Source of the DNA: Thermodesulfovibrionales bacterium
Lineage (GTDB): Bacteria > Nitrospirota > Thermodesulfovibrionia > Thermodesulfovibrionales > Dissulfurispiraceae
Assembly: GCA_026415415.1 (NCBI GenBank)
Contig: JAOAHE010000001.1
Span: 31,522-95,521 of the forward strand
DNA length: 64,000 nt
Reading direction: 5' to 3'
Shown here: in pieces, positions 35,034-43,411 of the stretch
Layout of the letters: each line of letters begins with the position of its first letter
Position numbering within the stretch: position 1 is the first letter of the stretch
Notes under the pieces: model-generated
The model's database searches: none
Told to the model about the DNA's origin: nothing
What the model saw: the letters and a program-made list of their open reading frames with translations, nothing else
Made by a program: the position numbers and the translations under genes

Positions 35034-36458
35034 ATGCCTCTTTTTTCAAAAATAATACTTATTTTATTTCTCTTCTTCAACTATGCATTAGCTTTTGCTT
35101 CAGATAAAAACCCAAATTTTAAGTTACCTCCACAATTTAATTTTTCATCAATTATTAAAAACTTCTATAAAGATACAGCAGAGTTCACAAAACTGCTTAA
35201 ATATAGAGATATAGATGAATCTAACCTCTATGGTTTTGCATTAACCAAGCTCACCTTAGGACTTATTGAAGAGGATAAAAACGCTATTTTAGGTGCGAAA
35301 CTTCTCTTTACTCTCTCTTCAGAAAAAGGTGAACATCCCAGAGAAAGGGAAATAGCAAAAATAGGTCTACAATATACTAACAATCTTTTACTAAATAAAT
35401 CATTTTCAAATGATATAGTTTTAGATCAAGTATCAGCAAAACCTATATCTATAGAAAAAAAACCTTTTTCTAAAAATAAAAATTTCAAAAAAATAATAAT
35501 TGGCAGATCCTCTATCAAGATAACAAATGGAATGAAAATAAAAACTCAGGTTGATCGTGTTACAAGGGATTGGATATCTGCATATAACATAACCTTTGCC
35601 CCTTGGCAAATTAAAAAAGAGAAAATAGTACCCTGGCACGAAGGTGAAAAGATAAGAGAGATCTTGAAAAATTCTGATGTTCAAGTGATACCGGTCTGGG
35701 GAACTTTAGCAAAAAAGATTGAAAATTTCTGGTATGCACCTGATGCAGAGGGTTACTTTCGGTTCAGGATTTCAGAGGACAAAATTTATAATTATCCAAG
35801 CACATTCATAATAGATGAAAATACTGTTATCATGAATGATACCCATGGAATTAATGCAATCGCTTGGGATTCCTTGGATGCTGATCTTGTATTAGGCTGT
35901 GGAGACCTGGAGGGCAAAGTTCAAGCTGCTTTTTATCTTGCATCACATGGGGTAAATGTATATATGCCAACAGATAGATTTTTATCAATATTGATAGGAG
36001 TAAAAACTAAAGGTACTATAATTGGATCTGCACCTATTAGGAAGACAACAAACGGGACAGTTATTGGTGGTCAATCTATTTCTATCAAGATAGATGAACC
36101 TATCATGGTCACAAATACCGAAGGTGGCTATCCTATGCAGTATTATGATACCCCCTATCGTTATTTTAGAGAACTTGAAAAATATATTGGCAGACAATTG
36201 AGAATACTTTCTGTTGATATAAATGAATATGGAAAAGCAGATAAACTCATTTGGAGGGCAAAAAGAGCAGGAGTTAAAGTTATAGGGATAAGGGTTGCAT
36301 CAAAAGAGGAATACGATGCAGTTTCATGGTTTCTTAAATCAGACAAAAGCCACCGTGCCATCTTGTTTCATTCAGCAGTTTATCCGGAAGGCTACAGACT
36401 TTTCTTTGAGTTTCCTAATCAAACTACCTTTGGTGACATAAACATTGTAGTGGAGTAA
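35034..36458 (+). CDS. Unrecognised secreted protein
   Basis: 474 aa with an N-terminal signal peptide (hydrophobic residues about 5-20, likely cut near AFA-SDK). I do not recognise a family. Residues about 25-150 are helical and basic. From about residue 180 the protein has a mixed alpha/beta character with NDTHGINAIAWDSLDADLVLGCGDLEGK, a possible nucleotide- or ligand-binding fold (GVNVYMPTDRF, GTIIGSAPIRK, GTVIGGQSI), and a C-terminal half with repeated strand-helix units (VDINEYGKADKLIWRAKRAGVKVIGIR). It stands alone between a dehydrogenase and a convergent deacetylase. A weak ribosome site precedes the ATG. Confidence 0.75.
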   Translation: MPLFSKIILILFLFFNYALAFASDKNPNFKLPPQFNFSSIIKNFYKDTAEFTKLLKYRDIDESNLYGFALTKLTLGLIEEDKNAILGAKLLFTLSSEKGEHPREREIAKIGLQYTNNLLLNKSFSNDIVLDQVSAKPISIEKKPFSKNKNFKKIIIGRSSIKITNGMKIKTQVDRVTRDWISAYNITFAPWQIKKEKIVPWHEGEKIREILKNSDVQVIPVWGTLAKKIENFWYAPDAEGYFRFRISEDKIYNYPSTFIIDENTVIMNDTHGINAIAWDSLDADLVLGCGDLEGKVQAAFYLASHGVNVYMPTDRFLSILIGVKTKGTIIGSAPIRKTTNGTVIGGQSISIKIDEPIMVTNTEGGYPMQYYDTPYRYFRELEKYIGRQLRILSVDINEYGKADKLIWRAKRAGVKVIGIRVASKEEYDAVSWFLKSDKSHRAILFHSAVYPEGYRLFFEFPNQTTFGDINIVVE

Positions 36459-36637
36459 CCTCAAGGCAATTATTCAAGTAATCATTCTTCTTAATGATGT
36501 TCCGCCATTTTTCTTAAAAAATAAAGCTAAAAAGATTTCTATTTGTTTTTATACAATCTAAATTAGATAAGAGAATGAAGTTGACTGAGTTTGTGAAAAT
36601 TTATTATAGCTAAAAAATTTATTTATAAGTGCCACTT

Positions 36638-37363
36638 TTACTTTAATAGTCCCTGAGCCGTTAAAAAATCCTTAATGGTTACAACCTTCACATTGTGCTC
36701 TTTAAGGTACCTTAATGTTTTTTCAAGCAATTCAAGGTTAATTTGATAAGATTTAGGTTTACCTTTTACAACATCATGTATAACTAATACCAACCATTTT
36801 TTTTCAGCTATAGCCCTATCTATCTTTACTTTCATTTCTTCAAAGGATGTATCATAGTAAATCGTTACAGCGTTAATATTAAAAACATCTATATTGTATA
36901 AACTATTCAACCATGGTGGTCGCCCTGCATTTCTATGGTAAAAATAAGATTTTTTAATAGACTCTAAAACTGTTTCATCAAATTGACCATAGGGTGAAGC
37001 AAACCCCACAGGGGAAAAACCTTTAGAAATAAGAATCTCTTTTGAATGATTTAACTCATTTTCAATCTCAGATCTTTTAAGTTTAGTGAAATTAGGATGA
37101 GTATGGGAATGGGAGCCGATCTCCCATTTACCATGTTTTGTCAGAATATAGAGTTGGCCCCAACTCATAAAATCTGGTAAGTTTCCAATATAACTTGTTA
37201 CAACAAATACCGTTGCTGGGAAATCATACTTACTTAAGATTGGAAAAGCATCTTTATATACAGAAGCATAACCATCATCAAATGTGATAGATACATAAGC
37301 CTGCTTCAAGGTACAAGCTGATAAAAGAATTAAGACCACTAAAATTAACAAAATTTTCTTCAT
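36638..37363 (-). CDS. Polysaccharide deacetylase lipoprotein (NodB/PgaB-N type)
   Basis: 241-aa lipoprotein with lipobox LLSAC ending at C17, so it is likely anchored in a membrane facing the periplasm. The NodB domain shows TFDDG at residues 27-31 (catalytic aspartates), HSHTH at 85-89 (metal histidines) and a late LVIHDV segment. It lies 2 bp after the glycosyltransferase stop and probably N-deacetylates the polymer made by it, like the N-terminal domain of PgaB, but the C-terminal hydrolase domain of PgaB is absent. The final gene of its operon. Confidence 0.88.
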   Translation of the reverse strand: MKKILLILVVLILLSACTLKQAYVSITFDDGYASVYKDAFPILSKYDFPATVFVVTSYIGNLPDFMSWGQLYILTKHGKWEIGSHSHTHPNFTKLKRSEIENELNHSKEILISKGFSPVGFASPYGQFDETVLESIKKSYFYHRNAGRPPWLNSLYNIDVFNINAVTIYYDTSFEEMKVKIDRAIAEKKWLVLVIHDVVKGKPKSYQINLELLEKTLRYLKEHNVKVVTIKDFLTAQGLLK

Positions 37364-37365
37364 AA

Positions 37366-38448
37366 TTAATGTCCTTTATCCCAAGTTTTCAATCTCTTTC
37401 CAATTACCCATTCATTCCAGAAAGCCTTCCAAAAGATATATATATTAACAAAACGTATTATTGGATATGAAAAAACTGAGCCCAAAGTCTTCCAGAACAT
37501 GCCTATCCGTGAAGCTTTTACCAAACAAGGAATGGCAACTAAAATTATGTCAATGAAGATATATAGAAGAAAAGCCAAGATTATATTTTCAATCCATACA
37601 CTCAATAAAGCTAAAAAGATAAAAGGATTTAAAATTGAATCAAGCAAATATCCAAAAACAAAAAAGCCTATTTTGTTTTTCAAAAGCTGTTTTTTATGAA
37701 CAGACACATTTTGAAAAAAGGCACTATACCATCTCAGGACCTGTTTGTAGAATATCTTAGCTGTTGGAGGATCTAATGGATAACAATAAGAATCTGGAGC
37801 ACAAAAAATCTTGTAATGATTAAAGTGCATCTCCCAAGTAAGATCCATATCTTCAGCCATAGTACGTTGTTTGAAACCACCGAGTTTTTTAACTACTTCA
37901 GTTCTAAAAACACTAAAACACCCTGAAGAGACTAGGACAGCACCTACATTATTCTGAGCGGCTTTCATTATACTTATGCCATAAAGATATTCTATGAACC
38001 TGCCCCTTTCCCAGATGGTTTCTATTTTCTGAGGAATAACAAAACCACAAACAGAACCAGTTTTAAGGTCGTTAAAGTAAGGCAAGGTCCTCTCTATAGC
38101 CTGAGGATGTAAGATTGTATCAGCATCAACTGTTATAAAAAGATCAGTATTAATGAAAGGTAGTGCATAGTTTTGTGCTAATGCTTTCGTCCCCATATTA
38201 TGAGGTGTTCTGATTACCTGAACACCCTCATATAATGCTATGTCACCTGTCTTATCTGATGAGAAATCATCAACTACTATTATTGCATCTATCTTTACTG
38301 ACTGGTTCTTTATGCTTCTTATGGTATCAGCAATGCTTTTTTCTTCATTATAGGCTGGGATAACTACACTAATTGTATAGTTATATTTTAGAGGGGTGCA
38401 AGCAAATTCAGGTTTTAAACCAAGCCACCATCTCCAGTTAATTTTCAT
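37366..38448 (-). CDS. Family 2 glycosyltransferase, PgaC/IcaA-like
   Basis: 360-aa processive glycosyltransferase. VVIPAYNEEKSI begins the GT-A fold, VDADT is the metal-binding D-x-D type site, MAEDMDLTWEM supplies the catalytic base region and QVLRW is the polymer-binding Q-x-x-R-W motif. One or two C-terminal hydrophobic segments (about 255-330) anchor it. The layout resembles poly-beta-1,6-N-acetylglucosamine synthases. With the following deacetylase it suggests a poly-GlcNAc-type exopolysaccharide; cellulose or hyaluronan are less likely because of that neighbour. No PilZ domain is visible. Confidence 0.87.
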   Translation of the reverse strand: MKINWRWWLGLKPEFACTPLKYNYTISVVIPAYNEEKSIADTIRSIKNQSVKIDAIIVVDDFSSDKTGDIALYEGVQVIRTPHNMGTKALAQNYALPFINTDLFITVDADTILHPQAIERTLPYFNDLKTGSVCGFVIPQKIETIWERGRFIEYLYGISIMKAAQNNVGAVLVSSGCFSVFRTEVVKKLGGFKQRTMAEDMDLTWEMHFNHYKIFCAPDSYCYPLDPPTAKIFYKQVLRWYSAFFQNVSVHKKQLLKNKIGFFVFGYLLDSILNPFIFLALLSVWIENIILAFLLYIFIDIILVAIPCLVKASRIGMFWKTLGSVFSYPIIRFVNIYIFWKAFWNEWVIGKRLKTWDKGH

Positions 38449-38531
38449 CTTTTTTTCTTCAGCTCAAAAAGGATTTAATAGACCAGGGTTTCACCAATAC
38501 TTGGAGAAGGTACAGTATGAAACCCTTTTGT

Positions 38532-39131
38532 TTAATTAATTGAAGATAATTGGATATCTTTGAGAGCCTTTTTTAAATTACTAAGGTATGACCTTTGCTC
38601 TTTTGGTAATTTTCCAGCATTATAGTTCTTTACAATCTTAGCTGTATTAGTGGGTCCATACCGATATGCTAATACAGCCAATTCTGGATTTTGAAATCTC
38701 CTCATTTGATCATAGAAATATAATCTTGCATAAGCTACCTTCGTCTCATTATCCGATCTCAATATATCTGGAATTTCTATAGGACAATCAGGATACTTGC
38801 CCATCTCACCTTGGTTAATCATTCTCTCAAGGTCCTTCAATGCAGCCTTTGTGATACCAGGCTTTCCATTATCTAAAGCAAGTACTGCCTGAAACCATCT
38901 TTCTGCCTCATGCTGTCTTTTTGTGTAAAGAGGGTCTGCTTTTATCTTATCTACTTTCTCAGTAAAAGCTTGATTAGATATAACCGACCATTCTGTATTA
39001 TATCCTTCTGGTGTCTTTACAAGGGGGGTCAAGAAAATTGATGCGCCAACTACACCCATAGCGACTGCTAAGATAGGATGTTTAAGGAGCAAATGTATTA
39101 TTAATGCACAAGTAGACTGTAATGTATACAT
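38532..39131 (-). CDS. Putative membrane-anchored lytic transglycosylase-like protein
   Basis: 199-aa protein with an N-terminal transmembrane segment (about residues 17-37). The C-terminal third has LAVLAYRYGPTNTAKIV followed by NYNAGKLPKEQRSYL, recalling the NAGxGxV...LPxETxxYV end of SLT-type lytic transglycosylases. The usual catalytic E-S motif and its context are not obvious, so the enzymatic activity is uncertain. It sits between the barrel-like protein and the glycosyltransferase and may help the secretion apparatus cross peptidoglycan. Confidence 0.55.
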   Translation of the reverse strand: MYTLQSTCALIIHLLLKHPILAVAMGVVGASIFLTPLVKTPEGYNTEWSVISNQAFTEKVDKIKADPLYTKRQHEAERWFQAVLALDNGKPGITKAALKDLERMINQGEMGKYPDCPIEIPDILRSDNETKVAYARLYFYDQMRRFQNPELAVLAYRYGPTNTAKIVKNYNAGKLPKEQRSYLSNLKKALKDIQLSSIN

Positions 39132-39149
39132 ATTAACCTCCCTTCTCTA

Positions 39150-39602
39150 TTATCTCTTTTTCCAATCGCCACCCATCCCCCACTGAAGAAATACTACAAA
39201 GCGACTATCATTACTAACAGGTTTAGAATCAGTTATATACGAATAATATTCCCATCTTGCACCAAAAGCAAAATGTCCCCAACCATCTTTAATAAAGATA
39301 GGATGTTTAAGTTTTAACCCAATCCATGGACCGATCTTATTATTCCAATAATCTTGAGAATGATCGGACATAGTCAGTTTTAAGCCTAAAAAGGTATTTA
39401 ATGTGAAATCTGAGTTCCCAATTTTAAGCCAGTCTATACCTTGTTCTACATAACCATCTAACTTAAGACCTTTTTCTTGTTTTGCATCAAAAGAGTGAGT
39501 TATTTCACCCCATGTACTCCAAGGATAACCTACTGGCATTTCTGCAAATGAAAGAGAGTAAAAAATAAATAAAAACGCTAAAACTAAACTAAATAATCTC
39601 AT
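39150..39602 (-). CDS. Small secreted, probably outer-membrane beta-barrel-like protein
   Basis: 150 aa from ATG 39602, which has GAGGTG 5 nt upstream. A signal peptide occupies residues 1-20 (ends SFA-EMP). The mature part is rich in aromatic residues and alternating patterns (GPWIGLKLKHPIF, GHFAFGARWEYYSYI, FVVFLQWGMGGDWKK), suggesting beta strands of a small barrel. No family is recognised. It is the first gene of the putative exopolysaccharide operon and may act in outer membrane passage of the polymer. Confidence 0.6.
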   Translation of the reverse strand: MRLFSLVLAFLFIFYSLSFAEMPVGYPWSTWGEITHSFDAKQEKGLKLDGYVEQGIDWLKIGNSDFTLNTFLGLKLTMSDHSQDYWNNKIGPWIGLKLKHPIFIKDGWGHFAFGARWEYYSYITDSKPVSNDSRFVVFLQWGMGGDWKKR

Positions 39603-39770
39603 TATCACCTCATTTTTGAACATTCTTTAAATTAATAAATTGAACACTCACTTTCTTCTTTTAAATTATCAATATATATAAAAAATGTAAATATTATAGT
39701 TAGTATTAATACTTTTGGGTGAAAAATTTTTGGTCGTAGTTCTCGTTGAATAAGAAATTAATTGAAGTAA

Positions 39771-39795
39771 GAGAGAGCTTTTCTTACTCTCTCTC
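39771..39795 (-). terminator. GAGAGAG/CTCTCTC hairpin after the chitinase gene
   Basis: GAGAGAG and CTCTCTC pair around a loop about 18 bp after the chitinase stop. The U-run on the minus strand is poor, so read-through into the exopolysaccharide operon remains possible. Confidence 0.4.
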
Positions 39796-39812
39796 AAAAA
39801 GGAGGGTATAAT

Positions 39813-41579
39813 TTATCTTTTTAAGGTTATCTCTTCACTGTATGTAAAAGTATTATCTACATTAATCTGCTTTAAACGATAATTATAAGTTCTTTTCCTT
39901 TGGGCCGTGGTGTCGGTAAAATTATATTCTTTAATTGTATTTGATTGACCAGCACCTGCCACATAGCCAATTTTTGTCCATGTATTAGAAGAAGACAGCT
40001 TTCTCTCAATATCAAATCCTTTATTGTTATTTTCTACAGTTGTTTGCCAAGTAAGCATTATGCCATTTGAGGCAACTGTTCCTTTGAAATTGACTATTAT
40101 AGTTTTAATATTAGATTCAGTAGTAAAACTCCATACATTAGACCAATTAGAACTGCTATTAGCATTTTTTGCTTGTACACGCCAATAATAAACTGTATTA
40201 TTAGTTAGGTTGCTGATACTAAAAGAAGTTGAGGTGAGTTCAGAATGAGCCACTATATCTGTGAAAGAAGAGTTCTTTGAAAGCTGTATAACATATGATG
40301 TAGCACCTGAAGAAGACTGCCAGTTAAGCATAGTTGATGTTGGTATACCAACCGACCCATTAGAAGGAGTTAGCAAAACAGGAGATGATGGCGATAAATT
40401 GTTAGATGGAGATGTCTGAATTACAGCATTTTTTACTGACTGAAGCAATGCATCTGGAACTGGAGTGTTAGGTCTCCAACCTCCACCAATTTCAAAAATC
40501 ATTAGCCCACCTATCCCTTTATTTCTAATATATTTAACCTTTTCAAAAGCAGTTGCTTCATCGTTATAGGAAATAAACATGTCATCAGCAGAACCAGCCT
40601 TATCAATGCTAAGATAAGATGAACCAGCTGCAGCATCGTATCTGTAGTATGCTGGTTGATAATACTTATCCATTATTTCATAATAATTGACATACGAATT
40701 CAGTGACGGAGCAGTTGACCACTTTTGCCCTGGTGCCGTAACCCCCCCTGTAGGGGTTCCACTTCCACCTTTCCATACATAACCATAAAATCCCATACCT
40801 ATGCCAAGTTTCTCTTTTTTTACCCCTGAAGAGATAAAATAATCAACCAAACCATTAGCAGACGGTGCAGCCCCTGTCGTCTGAAACCAATAACCACCAT
40901 CGTAAGTAGGAGCATTAAACCATGTTGCATTCATCCATAAACCAGCAAGATCATATGTCATTATATTTATCTGATCAAACTTATCCTGTAACTGTGCAAA
41001 TAGTCCTGGCTCCCATACAGCTGCAGCAGTCAATAATGGACGAGGTGTTATTTTATCCATTTCTGCCCTGAGTTCCGTTATAAAAATCTTAATCCTTGAT
41101 ACAGAGGTAGCAGAGATAGGTTCCCAATCAAAATCTATACCATCGTAGCCACGAGAAACCATGAAGTTGATAAGGTTTGCAATAAACTTCTGCCTATTTG
41201 CATCGCTTGTAGCGCTTAAAAATGCTTGCTCTGTATCCCACCCACCTATAGATATAAGCACCTTTTTGCCTGCAGCCTTAGCACGTTTTATAAGGTCATT
41301 TGAATTTTCAGGTGTGATACTACCTGATGAGTAATCAATTGTTGCATCAAAATTTGGTTTTATATAGAAATGAATAATATGAGTAATAGCAGAGTAATCT
41401 ATCTTATCTGCTGTCATATGACCAGTCCAACCAGGTCCACCCTGCATCCAACCACCATAGTAAGCTGTTACCCATATCTCTTGAGCATTAACATTTGGTA
41501 ACCCTACAGAAGAAAAACCTATCACAGTTACTAAAGCAATTAACCAAACTACAACTTTTACATTTCTAAACCCTTTCAT
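39813..41579 (-). CDS. Secreted GH18 chitinase with fibronectin type III-like modules
   Basis: 588-aa secreted enzyme. A signal peptide (residues about 1-32) is followed by a GH18 TIM barrel (about 35-385). The catalytic DGIDFDWEP has D149, D151 and acid E153; ISIGGWD (about 109-115) and NIMTYDLAG fit the family. Residues about 398-490 form a fibronectin III-like module (YYWRVQAKN), and about 495-588 another beta-sandwich. GH18 enzymes cut beta-1,4-linked GlcNAc polymers. Its leader contains a cyclic-di-GMP-I riboswitch, and an exopolysaccharide operon follows, so it could also act on matrix polysaccharide. Confidence 0.93.
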   Translation of the reverse strand: MKGFRNVKVVVWLIALVTVIGFSSVGLPNVNAQEIWVTAYYGGWMQGGPGWTGHMTADKIDYSAITHIIHFYIKPNFDATIDYSSGSITPENSNDLIKRAKAAGKKVLISIGGWDTEQAFLSATSDANRQKFIANLINFMVSRGYDGIDFDWEPISATSVSRIKIFITELRAEMDKITPRPLLTAAAVWEPGLFAQLQDKFDQINIMTYDLAGLWMNATWFNAPTYDGGYWFQTTGAAPSANGLVDYFISSGVKKEKLGIGMGFYGYVWKGGSGTPTGGVTAPGQKWSTAPSLNSYVNYYEIMDKYYQPAYYRYDAAAGSSYLSIDKAGSADDMFISYNDEATAFEKVKYIRNKGIGGLMIFEIGGGWRPNTPVPDALLQSVKNAVIQTSPSNNLSPSSPVLLTPSNGSVGIPTSTMLNWQSSSGATSYVIQLSKNSSFTDIVAHSELTSTSFSISNLTNNTVYYWRVQAKNANSSSNWSNVWSFTTESNIKTIIVNFKGTVASNGIMLTWQTTVENNNKGFDIERKLSSSNTWTKIGYVAGAGQSNTIKEYNFTDTTAQRKRTYNYRLKQINVDNTFTYSEEITLKR

Positions 41580-41612
41580 AATCCACCTCCAGATGGTCTG
41601 TTCCTTTGCCTT

Positions 41613-41644
41613 GAAACATAACCACCTGGGGTGGACTATGTTTC
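41613..41644 (-). promoter_or_regulatory. Expression-platform hairpin of the c-di-GMP riboswitch
   Basis: GAAACATA-GT-CCACC pairs with GGTGG-T-TATGTTTC around a 3-nt loop. Its first six bases are also the 3' strand of aptamer stem P1, so the two structures exclude each other. The CCACC could alternatively pair with GGTGG in the chitinase ribosome site (41583-41590). No U-run follows, so control at translation is more likely than termination. Confidence 0.65.
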
Positions 41645-41727
41645 TTCGGCAACCCGGCTATCCTTGTTTTCATAGGACCCGTGGCTTTGTGCCCCTTAGT
41701 TACCTAAGGTTTACCTTTTCGGAAACA
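41639..41727 (-). ncRNA. Cyclic-di-GMP-I (GEMM) riboswitch
   Basis: On the minus strand P1 is TGTTTC (41727-41722) with GAAACA (41644-41639). P2 is CCTTAG-GTAA-CTAAGG (41709-41694) with a GNRA tetraloop. The junction GCACAAAGCCACGGGTCC and P3 with GGATAGCCGGGTTGCCG match the class-I consensus, including the tetraloop receptor side. It lies 60 nt upstream of the chitinase start. Confidence 0.95.
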
Positions 41728-42207
41728 ATAAATAACAAACTTCTTGAGTTAATAATAAAACATTGTAGAAAAAGAAAATATGATATAAATCACACTTTTT
41801 TAACTTTTTTTTAATCTTTAATAAGAAATGGAAATCAAGCAGATATTTAAGGCCTCTGTGTCCAGACAGCGTCTTAAGCGGAAATATTATCAAAAGATAT
41901 AAACTTCTTTTTTTGCAATATATAGACGAATATATCTTAAACCTCTATACCAGGAAAGAGAGATATAGAAGAGCAAAAGTAAAACATGCAACAAAGCAAT
42001 CACAATAAGGGGATAACCGATACTATTAAGGGTCATTCTTAGTTTGCTAAGACTACTTAAGATTAAATTATAAAAGATTAAAGTATAAAGATATGAAAGA
42101 CTTTTGAAAGATTTATCAGGAATAAAGCATGTCTGTAGCTTATACAGAAACTTGATAAATATTTTCATATATGATAGGATTTTTAAAAAATCAGTTAGGT
42201 ATAGGCT
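41728..42207 (+). other. Divergent intergenic region, no gene seen
   Basis: 480 bp between the riboswitch and the FIST gene. It should hold the divergent promoters. An open frame at 41890-42168 (minus) has an unlikely composition and no ribosome site; I do not call it. Confidence 0.55.
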
Positions 42208-43401
42208 ATGGGAACTTATATATCCACTGGTGTTAGTGCTTTACCTGACCCATATCTTGCTGCTAATGAAGGAATTAGAAATGCCCTGACTAAAATAAAT
42301 CCTAACTTATTTGATAAAGCTAACAAACTTGTCATCTCTTTAATAACTCAAGAGTATGACCCTTATTGGATTTTAAAAGGCATAAAAGAAAACATTGATA
42401 CATCAAATATAATTGGTTTTACTACAGCTGGTTTCTTTACTAACGATACTATCCTAACAAAAGGAGTTTTAATAGCTATAATAATCAGTGATGAGATGGA
42501 GTTCTTTTTGAACTTAGAGAAAAATCTCAGCAAAGACCCAAAGACAGTTAGTTACCAGTTAGCAAAAAAAATCACAGAAATACTCCCAGTAGATGACATT
42601 AATGCCCTTTTAATTTTAATGCCAGATGCTATTTCAAGTACAGTTAGTGTTTTGGTAGAAACTTTATATGATTTTCTCGGTGCCAAGATAAAATATGTCG
42701 GTGGCGGATCAGGAGATAACCTAAGATTTTTAAAAACATTTCAATTTACTAATGATGAGATAGCATCCGATACTGTAGCATCTGCTCTTATACTCACCCA
42801 TAAGCCAATAGGTATTTCAGTTTATCATGGCTGGCAACCTATAAGTCCCCCTTTTGTGGTTACTAAAGCAAAAGGGAACATAATTTATGAGCTGGACTGG
42901 CAAAATGCCTTTGATGTTTATAAAGACTTTATAGAAAACTATGATAAAAACGTTATAAATTATATCCATAATGAGTTTGCAAAAACAGCAATCAATTATC
43001 CTTTAGGAATCTCATTAAATACAAACAGTATCAATTACATTGTAAGAGATCTCATTAAAACCATAAATGGATCATTAGTATGTGTAGGTGATGTTCCAGA
43101 GAATTCTGTCATAAGAATCATGACCTCTAATTATGCTGATCTTATTAGTGAAGTTAAACCAGCTCTAACCTATACAAAAAAACAATTATATAATAACCAC
43201 CCTATTGGGGCCTTAGTATTTTATTGCGTTTCTCGTTATCTCCTTTCAAAGGAATTACTCTTAGAGGAGATTTCACTAATAAAAGAAGCTTTAGGTAATG
43301 CACCTATAATTGGGTGCTTGAGTTTCGGTGAAATAGGCTCTATAGAGAGCTCTATCCCCGAATATCACAACAAATCAGTGGCTATTTGTTTTTTTTCTTG
43401 A
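42208..43401 (+). CDS. FIST-domain sensory protein
   Basis: 397-aa protein covering FIST-N and FIST-C: starts with STGVSALPDPYLAANEG, then IIGFTTAGFFT (residues about 67-77), KYVGGGSGDN, and in the second half GALVFYCVSRYLL and APIIGCLSFGEIG, the characteristic end. FIST domains are thought to sense small ligands such as amino acids and often accompany signalling proteins. A hybrid histidine kinase begins 10 bp after its stop, so it probably feeds that kinase. No transmembrane segments, hence cytoplasmic. Confidence 0.92.
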   Translation: MGTYISTGVSALPDPYLAANEGIRNALTKINPNLFDKANKLVISLITQEYDPYWILKGIKENIDTSNIIGFTTAGFFTNDTILTKGVLIAIIISDEMEFFLNLEKNLSKDPKTVSYQLAKKITEILPVDDINALLILMPDAISSTVSVLVETLYDFLGAKIKYVGGGSGDNLRFLKTFQFTNDEIASDTVASALILTHKPIGISVYHGWQPISPPFVVTKAKGNIIYELDWQNAFDVYKDFIENYDKNVINYIHNEFAKTAINYPLGISLNTNSINYIVRDLIKTINGSLVCVGDVPENSVIRIMTSNYADLISEVKPALTYTKKQLYNNHPIGALVFYCVSRYLLSKELLLEEISLIKEALGNAPIIGCLSFGEIGSIESSIPEYHNKSVAICFFS

Positions 43402-43411
43402 AATTTTAATT

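Noticed and set aside
41890..42168. Open frame of 92 codons on the minus strand upstream of the FIST gene
   Set aside because: It lies in a divergent promoter region, has no ribosome site and a composition of leucine/isoleucine/tyrosine from AT-rich DNA; no similarity is recognisable.
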